From Treponema rectale (lineage in GTDB: Bacteria > Spirochaetota > Spirochaetia > Treponematales > Treponemataceae), in contig NZ_JACHFR010000001.1 of assembly GCF_014202035.1 (NCBI RefSeq), forward strand, positions 1 to 64,000: DNA of 64,000 nucleotides. The letters run 5' to 3'. A program made the translations under genes and the position numbers. The notes below the pieces were generated by a model, which was not told where the DNA came from, did no database searches, and saw only the letters and a list, made by a program, of their open reading frames with translations. Of the stretch, positions 7,582 to 17,814 are shown piece after piece (position 1 is the first letter of the stretch; each line of letters opens with the position of its first letter).

Positions 7582-10512
7582 ATGTGCAGGTTCAAATTTA
7601 ATGATAAAAATCTTGATGATGAAAAGCGGCTTGATGATTTGATGGACAGACTTACAGTTGAGGAAAAAACAGGTTTTATTCCAACCTGGAATCAGGCTGT
7701 TGAACGTCTGGGAATTTCTGAATATGGAATAGGAGGAGAAGGTGCCCATGGTTTTGTAAGCAGGGAAGAATGTTCAACAACTTTTCCTCAGACTATTGCT
7801 CTGGCTTCTACATGGAACAGGGAGCTTTTAGAAAAAATAGGAAGTATCATTTCTCTGGAAGCAAGGGCTTTTTATAATACTCATGACAGAAAAGGCGGAT
7901 TGTGTCTATGGTTTCCTACAATAGATATGGAACGTAATCCTATGTGGGGGAGAACGGAAGAAGGTTATGGAGAAGATCCCTATTTGACCGGAGAACTTGC
8001 ATCTTCAATTATTAGGGGATGTCAGGCAGAAACAGACGGCAGGGTAAAAGCTACATGTGCTCCAAAACATTTTTTCGCAAATAATAATGAAAAGGACAGA
8101 TGCACATGTTCATGTTCGGTAACTCCAAGAAATATGCATGAATATTTTTTAGAGCCCTTTGAGAGAGTTTTTAAAAAGGCTGCTCCCTATTCAGTTATGA
8201 CTTCATATAACAGTGTTAATGGAATTCCTATGATACAGAATCCCATGTTAAAAAAAATCATAATAGAAAAATGCGGACTTGGAAAAAGAGGACATGCTGT
8301 CTGCGACGGAGGAGATTTTTCTCAGAATGTAGAACTTCATCATTATTATGAAAGTCATGAAAAAACGTTGCAGGCTGCATTTAGAAATGGAGCAGATGCA
8401 ATGACTGATAATCCTGAACTTGTCTGCAGTACCATAAAATCTGCACTTGATAAAGGAATGATTTCAGAGAAAGAACTTGATGAGCATGTAAGGAATATCC
8501 TCAGGGTAAGAATGAAACTGGGGATGTTTGATGAAAACGGATGTGTTTTTGATGATATCGGAAAGGAATGTATCTGCATGCAATCTTCAGCAGAACTTGC
8601 ATTTCAGTCATGTGCAGAATCTGTAGTACTTTTAAAAAATGAAAAAAGTGGCGACGGAGAAAAACTTCTTCCCCTGAAGCCAAAGAAAAAAATTGCAGTT
8701 ATCGGAAATATGGCAGATCGTGTTTATGAAGACTGGTATTCAGGAAAAATGCCTTATTCCGTTTCTGTCCTGGATGCCTTGAAAAGAGATTATGACGGTG
8801 AAATTCTTTTCTGTGATTCTGATGACAGAATAAATCTTTATACAGAAGATGGAAGACCTCTTGTTCTTGATGAAAGCAGAATTCTTAAAGCTGGAAGAAA
8901 AGGAGAAAAGCCTGCTGATTTTAAAATGGAAGACTGGGGATTTGGAGCAGTAACTTTGTTTAATGAAGATTTCCATTGCTGGCTTCAGACTGTTGATGAT
9001 ATGCCTTCTGATCATCAGCCTGATCTGGATGAAATTGAAGCATTCAGAAAAAACGGCGGTAATGGTCGTCTTGAATGTTCTGCAGAAAAGCTTCTAAGCT
9101 GGTTTGTTTCCAGTCTCTTTAATTTTATTCCTTCAGGAAATAAAAATGAATATTATATACGCTCATGGAATTCAACTTCTGTCAGATGTAATGGTTCTGA
9201 AATAATTGCAGACGGAAGCGAAGACTCTTCTGAAAGTTCAGAAATTTTTATCGTTAAAACAGTGAGTGACGGAATAGAAAAAGCCTGTGCGTCTGCTTCT
9301 GAGTGTGATGAAGTTCTGTATATATGCGGTAACAATCCTGTAATCAACGGCAAGGAAGAAGTAGATAGACCGTCTTTGAAAATGCCAGAAAGAATGTCAT
9401 ATATTTTAAAAAAGGTTCATGAAAAAAATAAACAGATAGTACTGCTTGTAGTTTCTTCTTATCCTTACGCAATGGAAGAAGAAGCTGCTTTGTGTAAAAG
9501 TGTTTTATGGTGTGCTCATGGTCTTCAGGAGCAGGGGAATGGTATTGCTGCCGTGCTGTGCGGACAGGTAAGCCCTTCAGGACACTTAACATTGTCATGG
9601 TATAAAGATGAAAGACAGACTGCATCTCTGGATGATTATGATGTAATTGGTTCCAGACAGACTTACAGATATTTTGACGGAAATGTTTTATTTCCGTTTG
9701 GTTATGGTCTTTCTTATTCAGATGTCAGTTACACTAATGGAAAAATATCGTCTGATAAAATTGATTCTGCCGGAATGGAAGTTTCTTTTGATGCAGAAAA
9801 TACAGGAAATATGAAAGCTGCTTTTGTTCCTCAGCTTTATATTCATGAAAAAAACTGCCGCATAGAATTTGCTGAAAAAAAACTCTGTGGTTTTGAAAAG
9901 ATTATTCTGCATCCGGGAGAAAAAAGAAGAATCTCTTTTAAGGTGGATTATGCTGATTTTTCTGTCTATGACGTGGAACTTGAGGAAATGATTGTACAGA
10001 AAGGACGGGCCGTACTGACTGTAGGAAACTCATGTGAAGATGGACAGATGATTTTTGAAGCTGACGTGGTACCTGATCATGATGAAGAAAAGATAAAGTA
10101 TCGTAATTTTGCCAGAAAAGTCTGGGCGTGGAATTTTAATGAAGCTTTTTCTTATATTCTGGATGAAAGACGCGGTCATGACATACCTGCCGTATTTTCT
10201 TCCGAAAAAAAATGCAGCATTGTTTATAGAAATGTTTTATTTAAAAAGGGGTGCTATGAGTTCAGAGCCTGTATTTCATCTTCTGCAGCATGTTACTTAA
10301 ATATCTGGCAGCGCGGAAGAAACACTAAACTTTTGAGTCGTATTTCTCTGCCGAATACCGGAGATGTCTGTGCCGTACCAGGAAAAAAAAGAAGAAGAAT
10401 CTGGACTGAAATTTGTTCTGAAATATTTTTTATGGAAGAGGTTAATGATATTGTTTTTGAAATAGAGGGTGATGCAGGAATTCACTGGTTTAAATTTAAT
10501 GAAAGAAAGTGA
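7582..10512 (+). CDS. Glycoside hydrolase family 3 protein, large, cytoplasmic
   Basis: 976 residues, no signal peptide. The GH3 N-terminal barrel is at about 10-310, with WFPTIDMERNPMWGRTEEGY and KHFFANNN. The nucleophile is expected in VCDGGDF (Asp about 242), where most beta-glucosidases have SDW; the C-G-G version recalls xylosidase-like GH3 groups. The C-terminal alpha/beta domain is split by an unusual insertion (about 420-560) containing YTEDGRPLVLDE. A fibronectin-III-like domain (about 720-830) and a further beta-rich tail (about 860-976, perhaps carbohydrate-binding) follow. It probably cleaves beta-linked glucose or xylose from imported oligosaccharides. It is the first gene of the glycan cluster; the ribosome binding site is weak (AAAGAAATT). 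Confidence 0.88.
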   Translation: MCRFKFNDKNLDDEKRLDDLMDRLTVEEKTGFIPTWNQAVERLGISEYGIGGEGAHGFVSREECSTTFPQTIALASTWNRELLEKIGSIISLEARAFYNTHDRKGGLCLWFPTIDMERNPMWGRTEEGYGEDPYLTGELASSIIRGCQAETDGRVKATCAPKHFFANNNEKDRCTCSCSVTPRNMHEYFLEPFERVFKKAAPYSVMTSYNSVNGIPMIQNPMLKKIIIEKCGLGKRGHAVCDGGDFSQNVELHHYYESHEKTLQAAFRNGADAMTDNPELVCSTIKSALDKGMISEKELDEHVRNILRVRMKLGMFDENGCVFDDIGKECICMQSSAELAFQSCAESVVLLKNEKSGDGEKLLPLKPKKKIAVIGNMADRVYEDWYSGKMPYSVSVLDALKRDYDGEILFCDSDDRINLYTEDGRPLVLDESRILKAGRKGEKPADFKMEDWGFGAVTLFNEDFHCWLQTVDDMPSDHQPDLDEIEAFRKNGGNGRLECSAEKLLSWFVSSLFNFIPSGNKNEYYIRSWNSTSVRCNGSEIIADGSEDSSESSEIFIVKTVSDGIEKACASASECDEVLYICGNNPVINGKEEVDRPSLKMPERMSYILKKVHEKNKQIVLLVVSSYPYAMEEEAALCKSVLWCAHGLQEQGNGIAAVLCGQVSPSGHLTLSWYKDERQTASLDDYDVIGSRQTYRYFDGNVLFPFGYGLSYSDVSYTNGKISSDKIDSAGMEVSFDAENTGNMKAAFVPQLYIHEKNCRIEFAEKKLCGFEKIILHPGEKRRISFKVDYADFSVYDVELEEMIVQKGRAVLTVGNSCEDGQMIFEADVVPDHDEEKIKYRNFARKVWAWNFNEAFSYILDERRGHDIPAVFSSEKKCSIVYRNVLFKKGCYEFRACISSSAACYLNIWQRGRNTKLLSRISLPNTGDVCAVPGKKRRRIWTEICSEIFFMEEVNDIVFEIEGDAGIHWFKFNERK

Positions 10513-10611
10513 TTGCAAATAAAAAAAGTTTTTTATTGAAAATTCTCATGTTTTTTTTTACGGATTATGACTTTAGCATTCACACTGAGAACTTGTTAAT
10601 GAAGGTATTAC

Positions 10612-11760
10612 ATGAAAAACAGATGTTTAAGATTGTTAATGGGAATGCTTATACCTGCTTTTTTTTCCTGCGGAGAGATGAAGCAGCTGACATCTTCTGC
10701 GGATACTGTAGATTTTGATATGACCTTTACTGATATTACAGCAACGGATGCCGTAAAAGAAATGGGGAACGGCTGGAATTTAGGAAATACCCTTGAAGCA
10801 ACCGGCGGAGAAACTGCATGGGGGGCGCCTGTTACTACTTATAAAATGCTTCAGGGGGTTAAAAACTGTGGATTTGACAGTGTCAGAGTTCCGGTAGCAT
10901 GGTATACGAATGGAGTTACGAGTGTTAATAAGAATAAAGGCAATTACAAGATTACATCTGCATGGATGAATCGTGTTGATGAAATAGTTTCTTATGTCCT
11001 TGCCAGTGACATGTACTGCATAATAAACATTCACTGGGACGGTAACTGGTGGGAAGATTTTTATTCTGATAATGAAGAAGAAAGAGAAACTGCTGCAGAA
11101 ATTTATTCTTCACTGTGGACTCAGATTGCTGAACATTATAAGGATTATCCGGAAAAGCTTATTTTTGAAAATGCCAATGAGGAACTCAAGGGAAATTCTG
11201 ACTGGCAGTATGAAGTTTCAAATGTAGATATAAACCAGACTTTTGTTGATTTGATTCGTTCATCCGGCGGAAACAACGACAGACGTGTTCTTTTAATAGC
11301 CGGGATAAATACGGATATTGATAAAACCTGTGACAGCCGCTTTAAGATGCCTTCTGATACAATAGAAAATCATCTCATGCTTTCAGTTCACTATTATACT
11401 CCGTGGACTTACTGCGGAATGTGGGAAGATGCTGACTGGGGATCCGTTCAGTGGGACTGGGGTAGCGAAGAAGATTACGCTCTGATGGAAACTCAGCTTG
11501 CAAAGATGGAAAAGTTTACTTCTGCAGGTGTTCCTGTCGTGTTTGGAGAATTCTCTACCTGTGAAAGTGATACTATTGCTCCTCATGTAAAAGACGGCTG
11601 GGATAAGTTCCTTCAGAATTTTGTAGATTTGTGCCGGCTTAACGGTCAGATGTGTCCTATGGTCTGGGACATTCAGTGTGCCTATCCCTGGTATGACAGA
11701 TACAAGTGTAAGTTTAATTCATCTTATCCGGAATTATATACAATCTTTGCCAGACAGTGA
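10612..11760 (+). CDS. GH5 endo-beta-glucanase, lipoprotein (first of four)
   Basis: 382 residues. A signal peptide ends in a spirochaetal lipobox-like PAFFSC, so it should be lipid-anchored. The GH5 TIM barrel is recognised from GNGWNLGNTLEA, FDSVRVPVAW, INIHWDG, the acid/base Glu in FENANEEL (the usual MNEP is altered here) and the nucleophile Glu in VPVVFGEFS. The DSRFKMPSD and LSVHYYTPW motifs point to a GH5_4-like enzyme, a subfamily acting on cellulose, xyloglucan and mixed-linkage glucans. GAAGG supports ATG 10612. It is followed after only 8 bp by the next GH5 gene. Confidence 0.92.
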   Translation: MKNRCLRLLMGMLIPAFFSCGEMKQLTSSADTVDFDMTFTDITATDAVKEMGNGWNLGNTLEATGGETAWGAPVTTYKMLQGVKNCGFDSVRVPVAWYTNGVTSVNKNKGNYKITSAWMNRVDEIVSYVLASDMYCIINIHWDGNWWEDFYSDNEEERETAAEIYSSLWTQIAEHYKDYPEKLIFENANEELKGNSDWQYEVSNVDINQTFVDLIRSSGGNNDRRVLLIAGINTDIDKTCDSRFKMPSDTIENHLMLSVHYYTPWTYCGMWEDADWGSVQWDWGSEEDYALMETQLAKMEKFTSAGVPVVFGEFSTCESDTIAPHVKDGWDKFLQNFVDLCRLNGQMCPMVWDIQCAYPWYDRYKCKFNSSYPELYTIFARQ

Positions 11761-11768
11761 GGTAATAT

Positions 11769-13112
11769 ATGAAAAAGGTGATTGCGGCAGTATGTATTGC
11801 AGGTCTGGTGTGCGCTCAGATTTGTGCAGAAAAATCTTCTCAGAATAAGAATGCTGACTATGATGACTTAAAAGTAAGTTCAAAAAAAGTTCTCGTACAG
11901 AAAGCTAAACGGGCTCAGTCTGAAGCCGGAAAATTTGTTTCCGGACTTGGGGCGGGATGGAATCTTGGAAATACTCTTGATGCTTTTAATGATTCTGATT
12001 CTGCTTACGGCCAGGGGCTTGAAAGTGAAACCTGCTGGGGACAGCCGAAGACAACGAAAGAAATGATTCAGGCTGTTCATAAAGCCGGGTTTGATATAAT
12101 TCGTATTCCGGTAACATGGCATAATCACATTTCAGATTCTTCTACAATGAAAATAGATTCTGAATGGATGGCCCGCGTAAAGGAAGTTGTTGATTATGCA
12201 TATGATGACGGAATGTATGTTATTCTTAATACTCATCATGATAACCTCAGTTATGAAACTACATACTGGAATGGTGATGTAAATGCCGTACGTTCTTATG
12301 GATATGATTCAACTGCATACAACGGACGTAAACTTACAGGATACTGTCTTGATGAAAGGGCAGAGGCTGAGTCAGTAAAATTTTTAACGCAGGTATGGAA
12401 GCAGATTTCCAGGGAGTTTGCTTCTTATGATGAACGTCTGATTTTTGAAATAATGAATGAACCCAGACAGGCTGGAACTGATCATGAATGGTGGCTTCCT
12501 TCTGACTGTGCAGAATGCATTAAGGCAATGAAGATTCTTGAGAAGTATGAGAGTGAAGCATTAAAAGCCATCCGTTCTGTTGACGGAAATGAAAAGCGTT
12601 TTGTAATGATTCCCGGAATGCAGGCCAGTGCAGATTTTTTAAGAGATTTTGTTTTGCCGGCAGATGTTATTGAAGAAAAGAGGCTCATACTTTCTGTTCA
12701 TGCTTATTCACCTTATGGTTTTGCAATGTATGATGGAACAGAACACAGACGTTTTACATCTGATGATGTTTCTTTTATAGATTCAATATTTACGGGCGTT
12801 TACAGGGACTTTGTAAAGAACAGGGGAATTCCCGTTATTGTAGGAGAAATGAGCTGTTCTAATAAAGGCAATATTGACGATAGAATTTTGTGGTTTGAGA
12901 CTTTTACTTCGACTGCATGGAAGTCTTATGGAATGCCGTGTGTGCTTTGGGATAACGGTGCATACGGTATTCAGGAAAATGGAAGCGAACAGCACGGATA
13001 TTTCAGCAGGACTCGTCTTACATGGTATTTCCCGAGTTTAATAAAGAAGATGCTTATGTGCAGTGGAATAATGCCTGGAGAAATTAAGCAGGATTTTGCT
13101 ACGATGCCCTGA
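11769..13112 (+). CDS. GH5 endo-beta-glucanase, secreted (second of four)
   Basis: 447 residues with a Sec signal peptide (AAVCIAGLVCAQICAEKS); no convincing lipobox, so cleavage by signal peptidase I is likelier. A lysine-rich spacer precedes the GH5 barrel, which starts at GAGWNLGNTLDAF. Motifs: FDIIRIPVTWHNH, NTHHDN, acid/base Glu in FEIMNEPRQ, LSVHAYSPYG, nucleophile Glu in IPVIVGEMSC and LWDNGAYG. There is an extra ~30-residue loop after NTHHDN. It is the most diverged of the four neighbours and may differ in substrate. It lies 8 bp after the previous gene and 31 bp before the next. Confidence 0.92.
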   Translation: MKKVIAAVCIAGLVCAQICAEKSSQNKNADYDDLKVSSKKVLVQKAKRAQSEAGKFVSGLGAGWNLGNTLDAFNDSDSAYGQGLESETCWGQPKTTKEMIQAVHKAGFDIIRIPVTWHNHISDSSTMKIDSEWMARVKEVVDYAYDDGMYVILNTHHDNLSYETTYWNGDVNAVRSYGYDSTAYNGRKLTGYCLDERAEAESVKFLTQVWKQISREFASYDERLIFEIMNEPRQAGTDHEWWLPSDCAECIKAMKILEKYESEALKAIRSVDGNEKRFVMIPGMQASADFLRDFVLPADVIEEKRLILSVHAYSPYGFAMYDGTEHRRFTSDDVSFIDSIFTGVYRDFVKNRGIPVIVGEMSCSNKGNIDDRILWFETFTSTAWKSYGMPCVLWDNGAYGIQENGSEQHGYFSRTRLTWYFPSLIKKMLMCSGIMPGEIKQDFATMP

Positions 13113-13143
13113 CAGTATGTGAAGAAAAGTTCTGGAGGTTTTT

Positions 13144-14496
13144 ATGAAAAAGATTTTATGCGTGTTCTGCGGAGTTTTAGTTTTATTAACGGCATCCTGC
13201 TCATCAGGTGGAAGTTCTTCTGAAAATAAAAGTCCTGAAGATACAAAGCAGGAAACTTCTGAAGATAAAGATAATACTGACAGTAATAATAATTCAGACG
13301 AAACTGGGAATGAAACTGATGCTGACTATAATGAAAATTTTACGTATACGTTTAATGCTTCTGCCAGCGTTACGGCAGAGACCTTAAAATCTTTTGCAGA
13401 TGACATGAAAATCGGATGGAATCTGGGTAATGCTCTTGATGCTTACAGTAACGGTGTCAGTTCAGAAACAGCATGGGGAAATCCTGTTATAACACAGACT
13501 TTATTTGATGCAGTTGCAGCATCAGGTTTTAAAACCGTCAGAATTCCTGTAACATGGCTGGGACACACAGGTTCTGCTCCTGAATATACAATTGAGTCTT
13601 CATGGCTTAATCGTGTTTATGAAGTTGCCTGTTATGCAAAAAATGCCGGTCTGAAAGCTATAATAAATATTCATCATGACGGGGCTGACAGTGCAAACTG
13701 GCTTTCAATAAAAGATGCAGCAGGTGTAATTGTTTCTGACGGTGTATATAATGCCGGTGTTTATAATGAAGAAAAGGATACTGCAATAAAAGAACAGCTT
13801 TATGCAATGTGGTATCAGATTGCATCAAAATTTAAGGGAACAGAAGATTATTTGATTTTTGAAACAATGAATGAGATTCATGACGGAGGCTGGGGCTGGG
13901 GTGAAAACAGAAATAATTCATCCACGAAACAGTATGAAATATTAAACAGCTGGAATCAGGTCTGTGTCTATGCAATCAGAAATGCAGGTGCAGCAAATTA
14001 TATTTCATGTCCGGGATATGTTACTAATCCAGACCTTACTGCTGCTGCATTTGAAAAACCTTCTGACGTACTCGAAAATAAGATTATGGTCGCAGTTCAT
14101 TTTTATGATCCGACAGATTTTACTTTAAATGCAAGCGTCGGCTACTGGGGAAAATCTGCTTCTTCTGCCGGTTATACTGTATCTGCGTGGGGGCAGGAAG
14201 ACGACATTGATGCAACGTTTCAAAAATTAAAGGAAAAATTTGTTGATAATGATATTCCTGTTGTTATCGGAGAATGCGGCGCTACATATCAGTCTGGATT
14301 TGAAACTTACAGGCAGGCGTATATGGAATACATGATTAGTTCTGCAAGAAAACACGGTCTTGTTCCTGTAATCTGGGATAATGGTTCTTCCGGTAGCGGT
14401 GCAGAATCTTCAGGATTGTTCAATAGAAGTACCGGTGCAGTTTATTCGCACTGTACAGATCTGGTAAAAGCTGTAGTTTCTGCTGCAGAAGATTGA
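13144..14496 (+). CDS. GH5 endo-beta-glucanase, lipoprotein with acidic linker (third of four)
   Basis: 450 residues. The signal peptide ends in LLTASC, a good lipobox. Residues about 20-75 form a Ser/Glu/Asp/Asn-rich linker, which would hold the enzyme away from the membrane. The GH5 barrel begins at KIGWNLGNALDAY. Motifs: FKTVRIPVTWLG, INIHHDG, acid/base Glu in FETMNEIHD, VAVHFYDPTDF, nucleophile Glu in IPVVIGECGA and IWDNGSSG. GGAGG precedes ATG 13144 with optimal spacing. Confidence 0.93.
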   Translation: MKKILCVFCGVLVLLTASCSSGGSSSENKSPEDTKQETSEDKDNTDSNNNSDETGNETDADYNENFTYTFNASASVTAETLKSFADDMKIGWNLGNALDAYSNGVSSETAWGNPVITQTLFDAVAASGFKTVRIPVTWLGHTGSAPEYTIESSWLNRVYEVACYAKNAGLKAIINIHHDGADSANWLSIKDAAGVIVSDGVYNAGVYNEEKDTAIKEQLYAMWYQIASKFKGTEDYLIFETMNEIHDGGWGWGENRNNSSTKQYEILNSWNQVCVYAIRNAGAANYISCPGYVTNPDLTAAAFEKPSDVLENKIMVAVHFYDPTDFTLNASVGYWGKSASSAGYTVSAWGQEDDIDATFQKLKEKFVDNDIPVVIGECGATYQSGFETYRQAYMEYMISSARKHGLVPVIWDNGSSGSGAESSGLFNRSTGAVYSHCTDLVKAVVSAAED

Positions 14497-14547
14497 AAAG
14501 GCGGAATTGTCATAGTAAAAAAATTACAGAAATTTCTATCAATTTAT

Positions 14548-15654
14548 ATGATTAAAGAAACCGGCATCAGATGTTATGGTAATTCCATGATAAAGTGCCG
14601 GTTTTTATTTTTTATGGTAACGGCAGTCTGTTTTGCAGGCTGTGCTTCAGTTAAAAGTTTTCCTGCAGAAACTGCCGAAGTGATGGGTGATGGAATTAAT
14701 ATCGGCAATACCCTTGATGTTATTACAGATAAAGATGGCAATGGAACGGATGAAACAGGCTGGGGAAATCCCGTTATAACCAGAGATTACATAAAGTTTC
14801 TGAAAGCTTCCGGATTTAAAACGATACGCCTTCCTGTTACATGGGCTGAACACATGAGCCTTTCTGATGATTATGTTATAGAAGAAAAATGGATGTCCCG
14901 TGTATCTGAAGTTGTAGATTGGATTATTCAGGAAAAGATGTATGTGATTATAAATCTTCATCATGACGGAGGCTCAAGCAGAACCAGCTGGATTCAGAAT
15001 AAGGATGTTCCTTTTGAACAGCGCCTTGACCGGTATAAAAAAGTATGGATGCAGATTGCTGATAACTTTGGCGATGTAAATCATAATCTTATTTTTGAAG
15101 CAATGAATGAAGTCGGTTTTGACGGATGGAGTGATGAAAGCTATGTTCAGCTTAATGCAATGAATCAGGCTTTTGTTGATGTCGTGCGTTCAAGCGGAAG
15201 AAAGAATTCTGACAGGAAACTGATGATTTCAGGTTACTGGACAGACATTGATGCAAGCTGTGACAGCCGTTTTAAAATGCCGTCTGATACAGCTGCAGAC
15301 CGTCTTATGCTTAGTGTTCATTATTACACGCCAAGTTCTTTTACTATCTCTATGGATAAAGAAAATCAGTGGTGGTATTCAGATACATGGGGAAATGATT
15401 CAGATTTTGCAGAACTTAAATCTAAATTTGAAAAACTTAAATTGAATTATATTGATAAGGGAATACCTGTCGTAATCGGAGAATATGGATGTATAGACAC
15501 AAAAGATTTTTCCAGTACAGTTCTCTGGTTAAAAAGTGTCCGTAAAATCTGTCATGAGTTTTCAGTCGTTCCTGTATTGTGGGAAAACGGAAAATATGTA
15601 AACAGAAAGTTTCCTTTTGGATTTAGAAGTATCTATGCAGAAATGCTAAAATAG
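14548..15654 (+). CDS. GH5 endo-beta-glucanase, lipoprotein (fourth of four)
   Basis: 368 codons from ATG 14548. ATG 14587 is also possible and gives a compact lipoprotein signal ending in VCFAGC; neither has a strong ribosome binding site. The GH5 barrel starts almost immediately after the lipid anchor (GDGINIGNTLDV). Motifs: FKTIRLPVTWAEH, INLHHDGG, acid/base Glu in FEAMNEVG, DSRFKMPSD, LSVHYYTPSSF, nucleophile Glu in IPVVIGEYG and LWENGKY. It shares TDID.(S/T)CDSRFKMPSD with the first GH5 gene, which suggests these two are the closest pair. It lies 18 bp before the second GH3 gene. Confidence 0.92.
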   Translation: MIKETGIRCYGNSMIKCRFLFFMVTAVCFAGCASVKSFPAETAEVMGDGINIGNTLDVITDKDGNGTDETGWGNPVITRDYIKFLKASGFKTIRLPVTWAEHMSLSDDYVIEEKWMSRVSEVVDWIIQEKMYVIINLHHDGGSSRTSWIQNKDVPFEQRLDRYKKVWMQIADNFGDVNHNLIFEAMNEVGFDGWSDESYVQLNAMNQAFVDVVRSSGRKNSDRKLMISGYWTDIDASCDSRFKMPSDTAADRLMLSVHYYTPSSFTISMDKENQWWYSDTWGNDSDFAELKSKFEKLKLNYIDKGIPVVIGEYGCIDTKDFSSTVLWLKSVRKICHEFSVVPVLWENGKYVNRKFPFGFRSIYAEMLK

Positions 15655-15672
15655 AGTGAGGGAAATCATAAA

Positions 15673-17814
15673 ATGAACGATAAAGAAATCAGAGAAATTA
15701 TAAATGATCTTACGCTTGAAGAAAAAATAAAGATGATTCACGGGGCAGGGCTTTTCAGAACTGAAGGTGTTGAAAGAAAAAAAATTCCTCCCCTGCGTTT
15801 TAGTGACGGTCCCCTTGGAGTCCGCAATGAGTTTCCTGATGCAAGCTGGGTTCCTTATGGATATACAGATGATTTTGTAAGTTATCTGCCGTCAGGAACT
15901 GCTCTTGCTTCTACATGGAATCCGGAACTTTCTTACAGATGCGGACAGGTTTTAGGTGAAGAAGCACGGGGAAGAGGTAAGGATATGATTCTCGGTCCCG
16001 GAATAAACATAATGCGTTCTCCATTATGCGGAAGAAATTTTGAATACATGAGTGAAGATCCTTTTCTTGTATCAAAAATCTGCGTACCTTACATAAGAGG
16101 CGTTCAGGAAAATGATGTATCTGTTTGTGTTAAGCATTTTGCAGTTAATAATCAGGAAACTGAACGTCTGGAAGTAAATGTTGAAGTAAGTGAAAGGGCT
16201 CTGCATGAAATTTATTTTCCGGCATTTAAAGCTGCTGTTGAGGAAGGTGATGCTTATGCTTTTATGTGTGCATATAACAGATGGGAAGGTCTGCATTGCA
16301 GTGCAAATAAAAGGCTTCTGACTCAGATTTTAAAAAGTGACTGGCATTTTGACGGAGTTGTTGTCAGTGACTGGGGAGCCGTTCATGATTCAAAAGGAGC
16401 TGCAGAGGCCGGTCTCGATATTGATATGAACGTTACATACGATTTTGATAATTACTGTTTTGCACGTCCTCTCATGGAAGAAGTAAAGAGCGGTCATGTC
16501 GATGAAAAAATAATTGATGATAAAGTTGCAAGAATCTTAGGGCTTATGGATAAGATTCATATATTCAGTTCGGAAAGAAAGGAGGGATGCTTTAATACGC
16601 CGGAACATCAGAAAGCTGCTCTTGATATTGCCCGGGAATCAGTAATTCTTTTAAAGAATCAGAATTGCAGCGGAAAGAAAATCCTTCCACTGAATAAGAA
16701 AGAAATAAAAACAATTGCCGTTATCGGAGAAAATGCAGATATCCTTCAGTCCCATGCCGGGGGAAGTGCAGAAATAAAATCCCTGTATGAGATTACGCCG
16801 TTACTTGGAATAACTATGGCTGCAGGGGGAAACATCAGCGTAAAGTATGAAAGGGGGTACAGTCCGGATTCAGCAAAAGCTGATGACTTAAGAGCCAGTG
16901 CCCTTAAACTTGCGCAGGAGTGTGATGCAGTAATATATGTGGGAGGATGTGCTCATTATAATCCTAAGTTTCAGATGGGAACTAATGCCATCGGTGTTTC
17001 TAAAGATGATGAACCATGCCGCATTGACAGTGAAGGTTTCGACAGGGATGACCTTACTCTTCCTTATGGTCAGGATGTTCTTCTGTGTGAGCTTTTAAAA
17101 CTGAGGCCAGATACTGTTACTGTAATTTTCAGTGGTAATGCCGTGGATATGAGCAGGTGGATAAACAGCACGGCTGCATTGATTCAGACGACTTATAACG
17201 GTATGGAAGGCGGTCGTGCGCTGGCAGAAGTTATTTTCGGCAAAGTGAATCCATCCGGCAAACTTCCGTATACGATTCTGAAACAGCTGGCAGATTGTCC
17301 TGCTCATTCTGCTGGAGATTTTCCGGGAGATGTTACGGGAGATGTAAAGACTGTTCATTATCGTGAAGGAATATTTGTCGGATACAGATATTTTGAAACT
17401 TTCAGAAAGGAATCAGAATTTTGTTTTGGTCATGGACTTTCATATACGGATTTTGAGTATTCGGATCTGAATGTCATTCAGATGGATTCCCAGAGGATTA
17501 AGGCTGTCCTTAATGTTAAAAATACAGGCGCAAGATATGGAAAAGAAACTGTTCAGATATATCTGTCTCCTGTTAATCCAAAAACAGAAAGAAGCATAAA
17601 AGAACTGAAGGCCTTTAAGAAAATTGAACTTGAGGCAGGAGAAACAAAAAGAGTTGTTTTTGAAATACATAAAAAAGATTTTGCCCGCTTTGATGAAAAC
17701 CGGCAGTGCTGGATTACCGACAGCGGAAAGTATGAAATTATGGCAGGCAGTTCCGTAAAGGATATTCGCCTTAAGTCGTCTGTTGAACTTTCTGAAGGAT
17801 TCTATGAAAAATAA
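15673..17814 (+). CDS. GH3 beta-glucosidase, cytoplasmic
   Basis: 713 residues, no signal peptide, the standard three-domain GH3 plan. The barrel has RFSDGPLGVR, GPGINIMRSPLCGRNFEYMSEDP, KHFAVNNQE and the nucleophile Asp (about 233) in VVVSDWGAVHDS. The alpha/beta sandwich follows, then a fibronectin-III-like C-terminus ending in YEIMAGSS. It should release glucose from the non-reducing end of beta-gluco-oligosaccharides inside the cell. The GAGGG before ATG 15673 sets the start. The 3' end overlaps the next gene by 11 bp, implying one transcript and coupled translation. Confidence 0.93.
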   Translation: MNDKEIREIINDLTLEEKIKMIHGAGLFRTEGVERKKIPPLRFSDGPLGVRNEFPDASWVPYGYTDDFVSYLPSGTALASTWNPELSYRCGQVLGEEARGRGKDMILGPGINIMRSPLCGRNFEYMSEDPFLVSKICVPYIRGVQENDVSVCVKHFAVNNQETERLEVNVEVSERALHEIYFPAFKAAVEEGDAYAFMCAYNRWEGLHCSANKRLLTQILKSDWHFDGVVVSDWGAVHDSKGAAEAGLDIDMNVTYDFDNYCFARPLMEEVKSGHVDEKIIDDKVARILGLMDKIHIFSSERKEGCFNTPEHQKAALDIARESVILLKNQNCSGKKILPLNKKEIKTIAVIGENADILQSHAGGSAEIKSLYEITPLLGITMAAGGNISVKYERGYSPDSAKADDLRASALKLAQECDAVIYVGGCAHYNPKFQMGTNAIGVSKDDEPCRIDSEGFDRDDLTLPYGQDVLLCELLKLRPDTVTVIFSGNAVDMSRWINSTAALIQTTYNGMEGGRALAEVIFGKVNPSGKLPYTILKQLADCPAHSAGDFPGDVTGDVKTVHYREGIFVGYRYFETFRKESEFCFGHGLSYTDFEYSDLNVIQMDSQRIKAVLNVKNTGARYGKETVQIYLSPVNPKTERSIKELKAFKKIELEAGETKRVVFEIHKKDFARFDENRQCWITDSGKYEIMAGSSVKDIRLKSSVELSEGFYEK

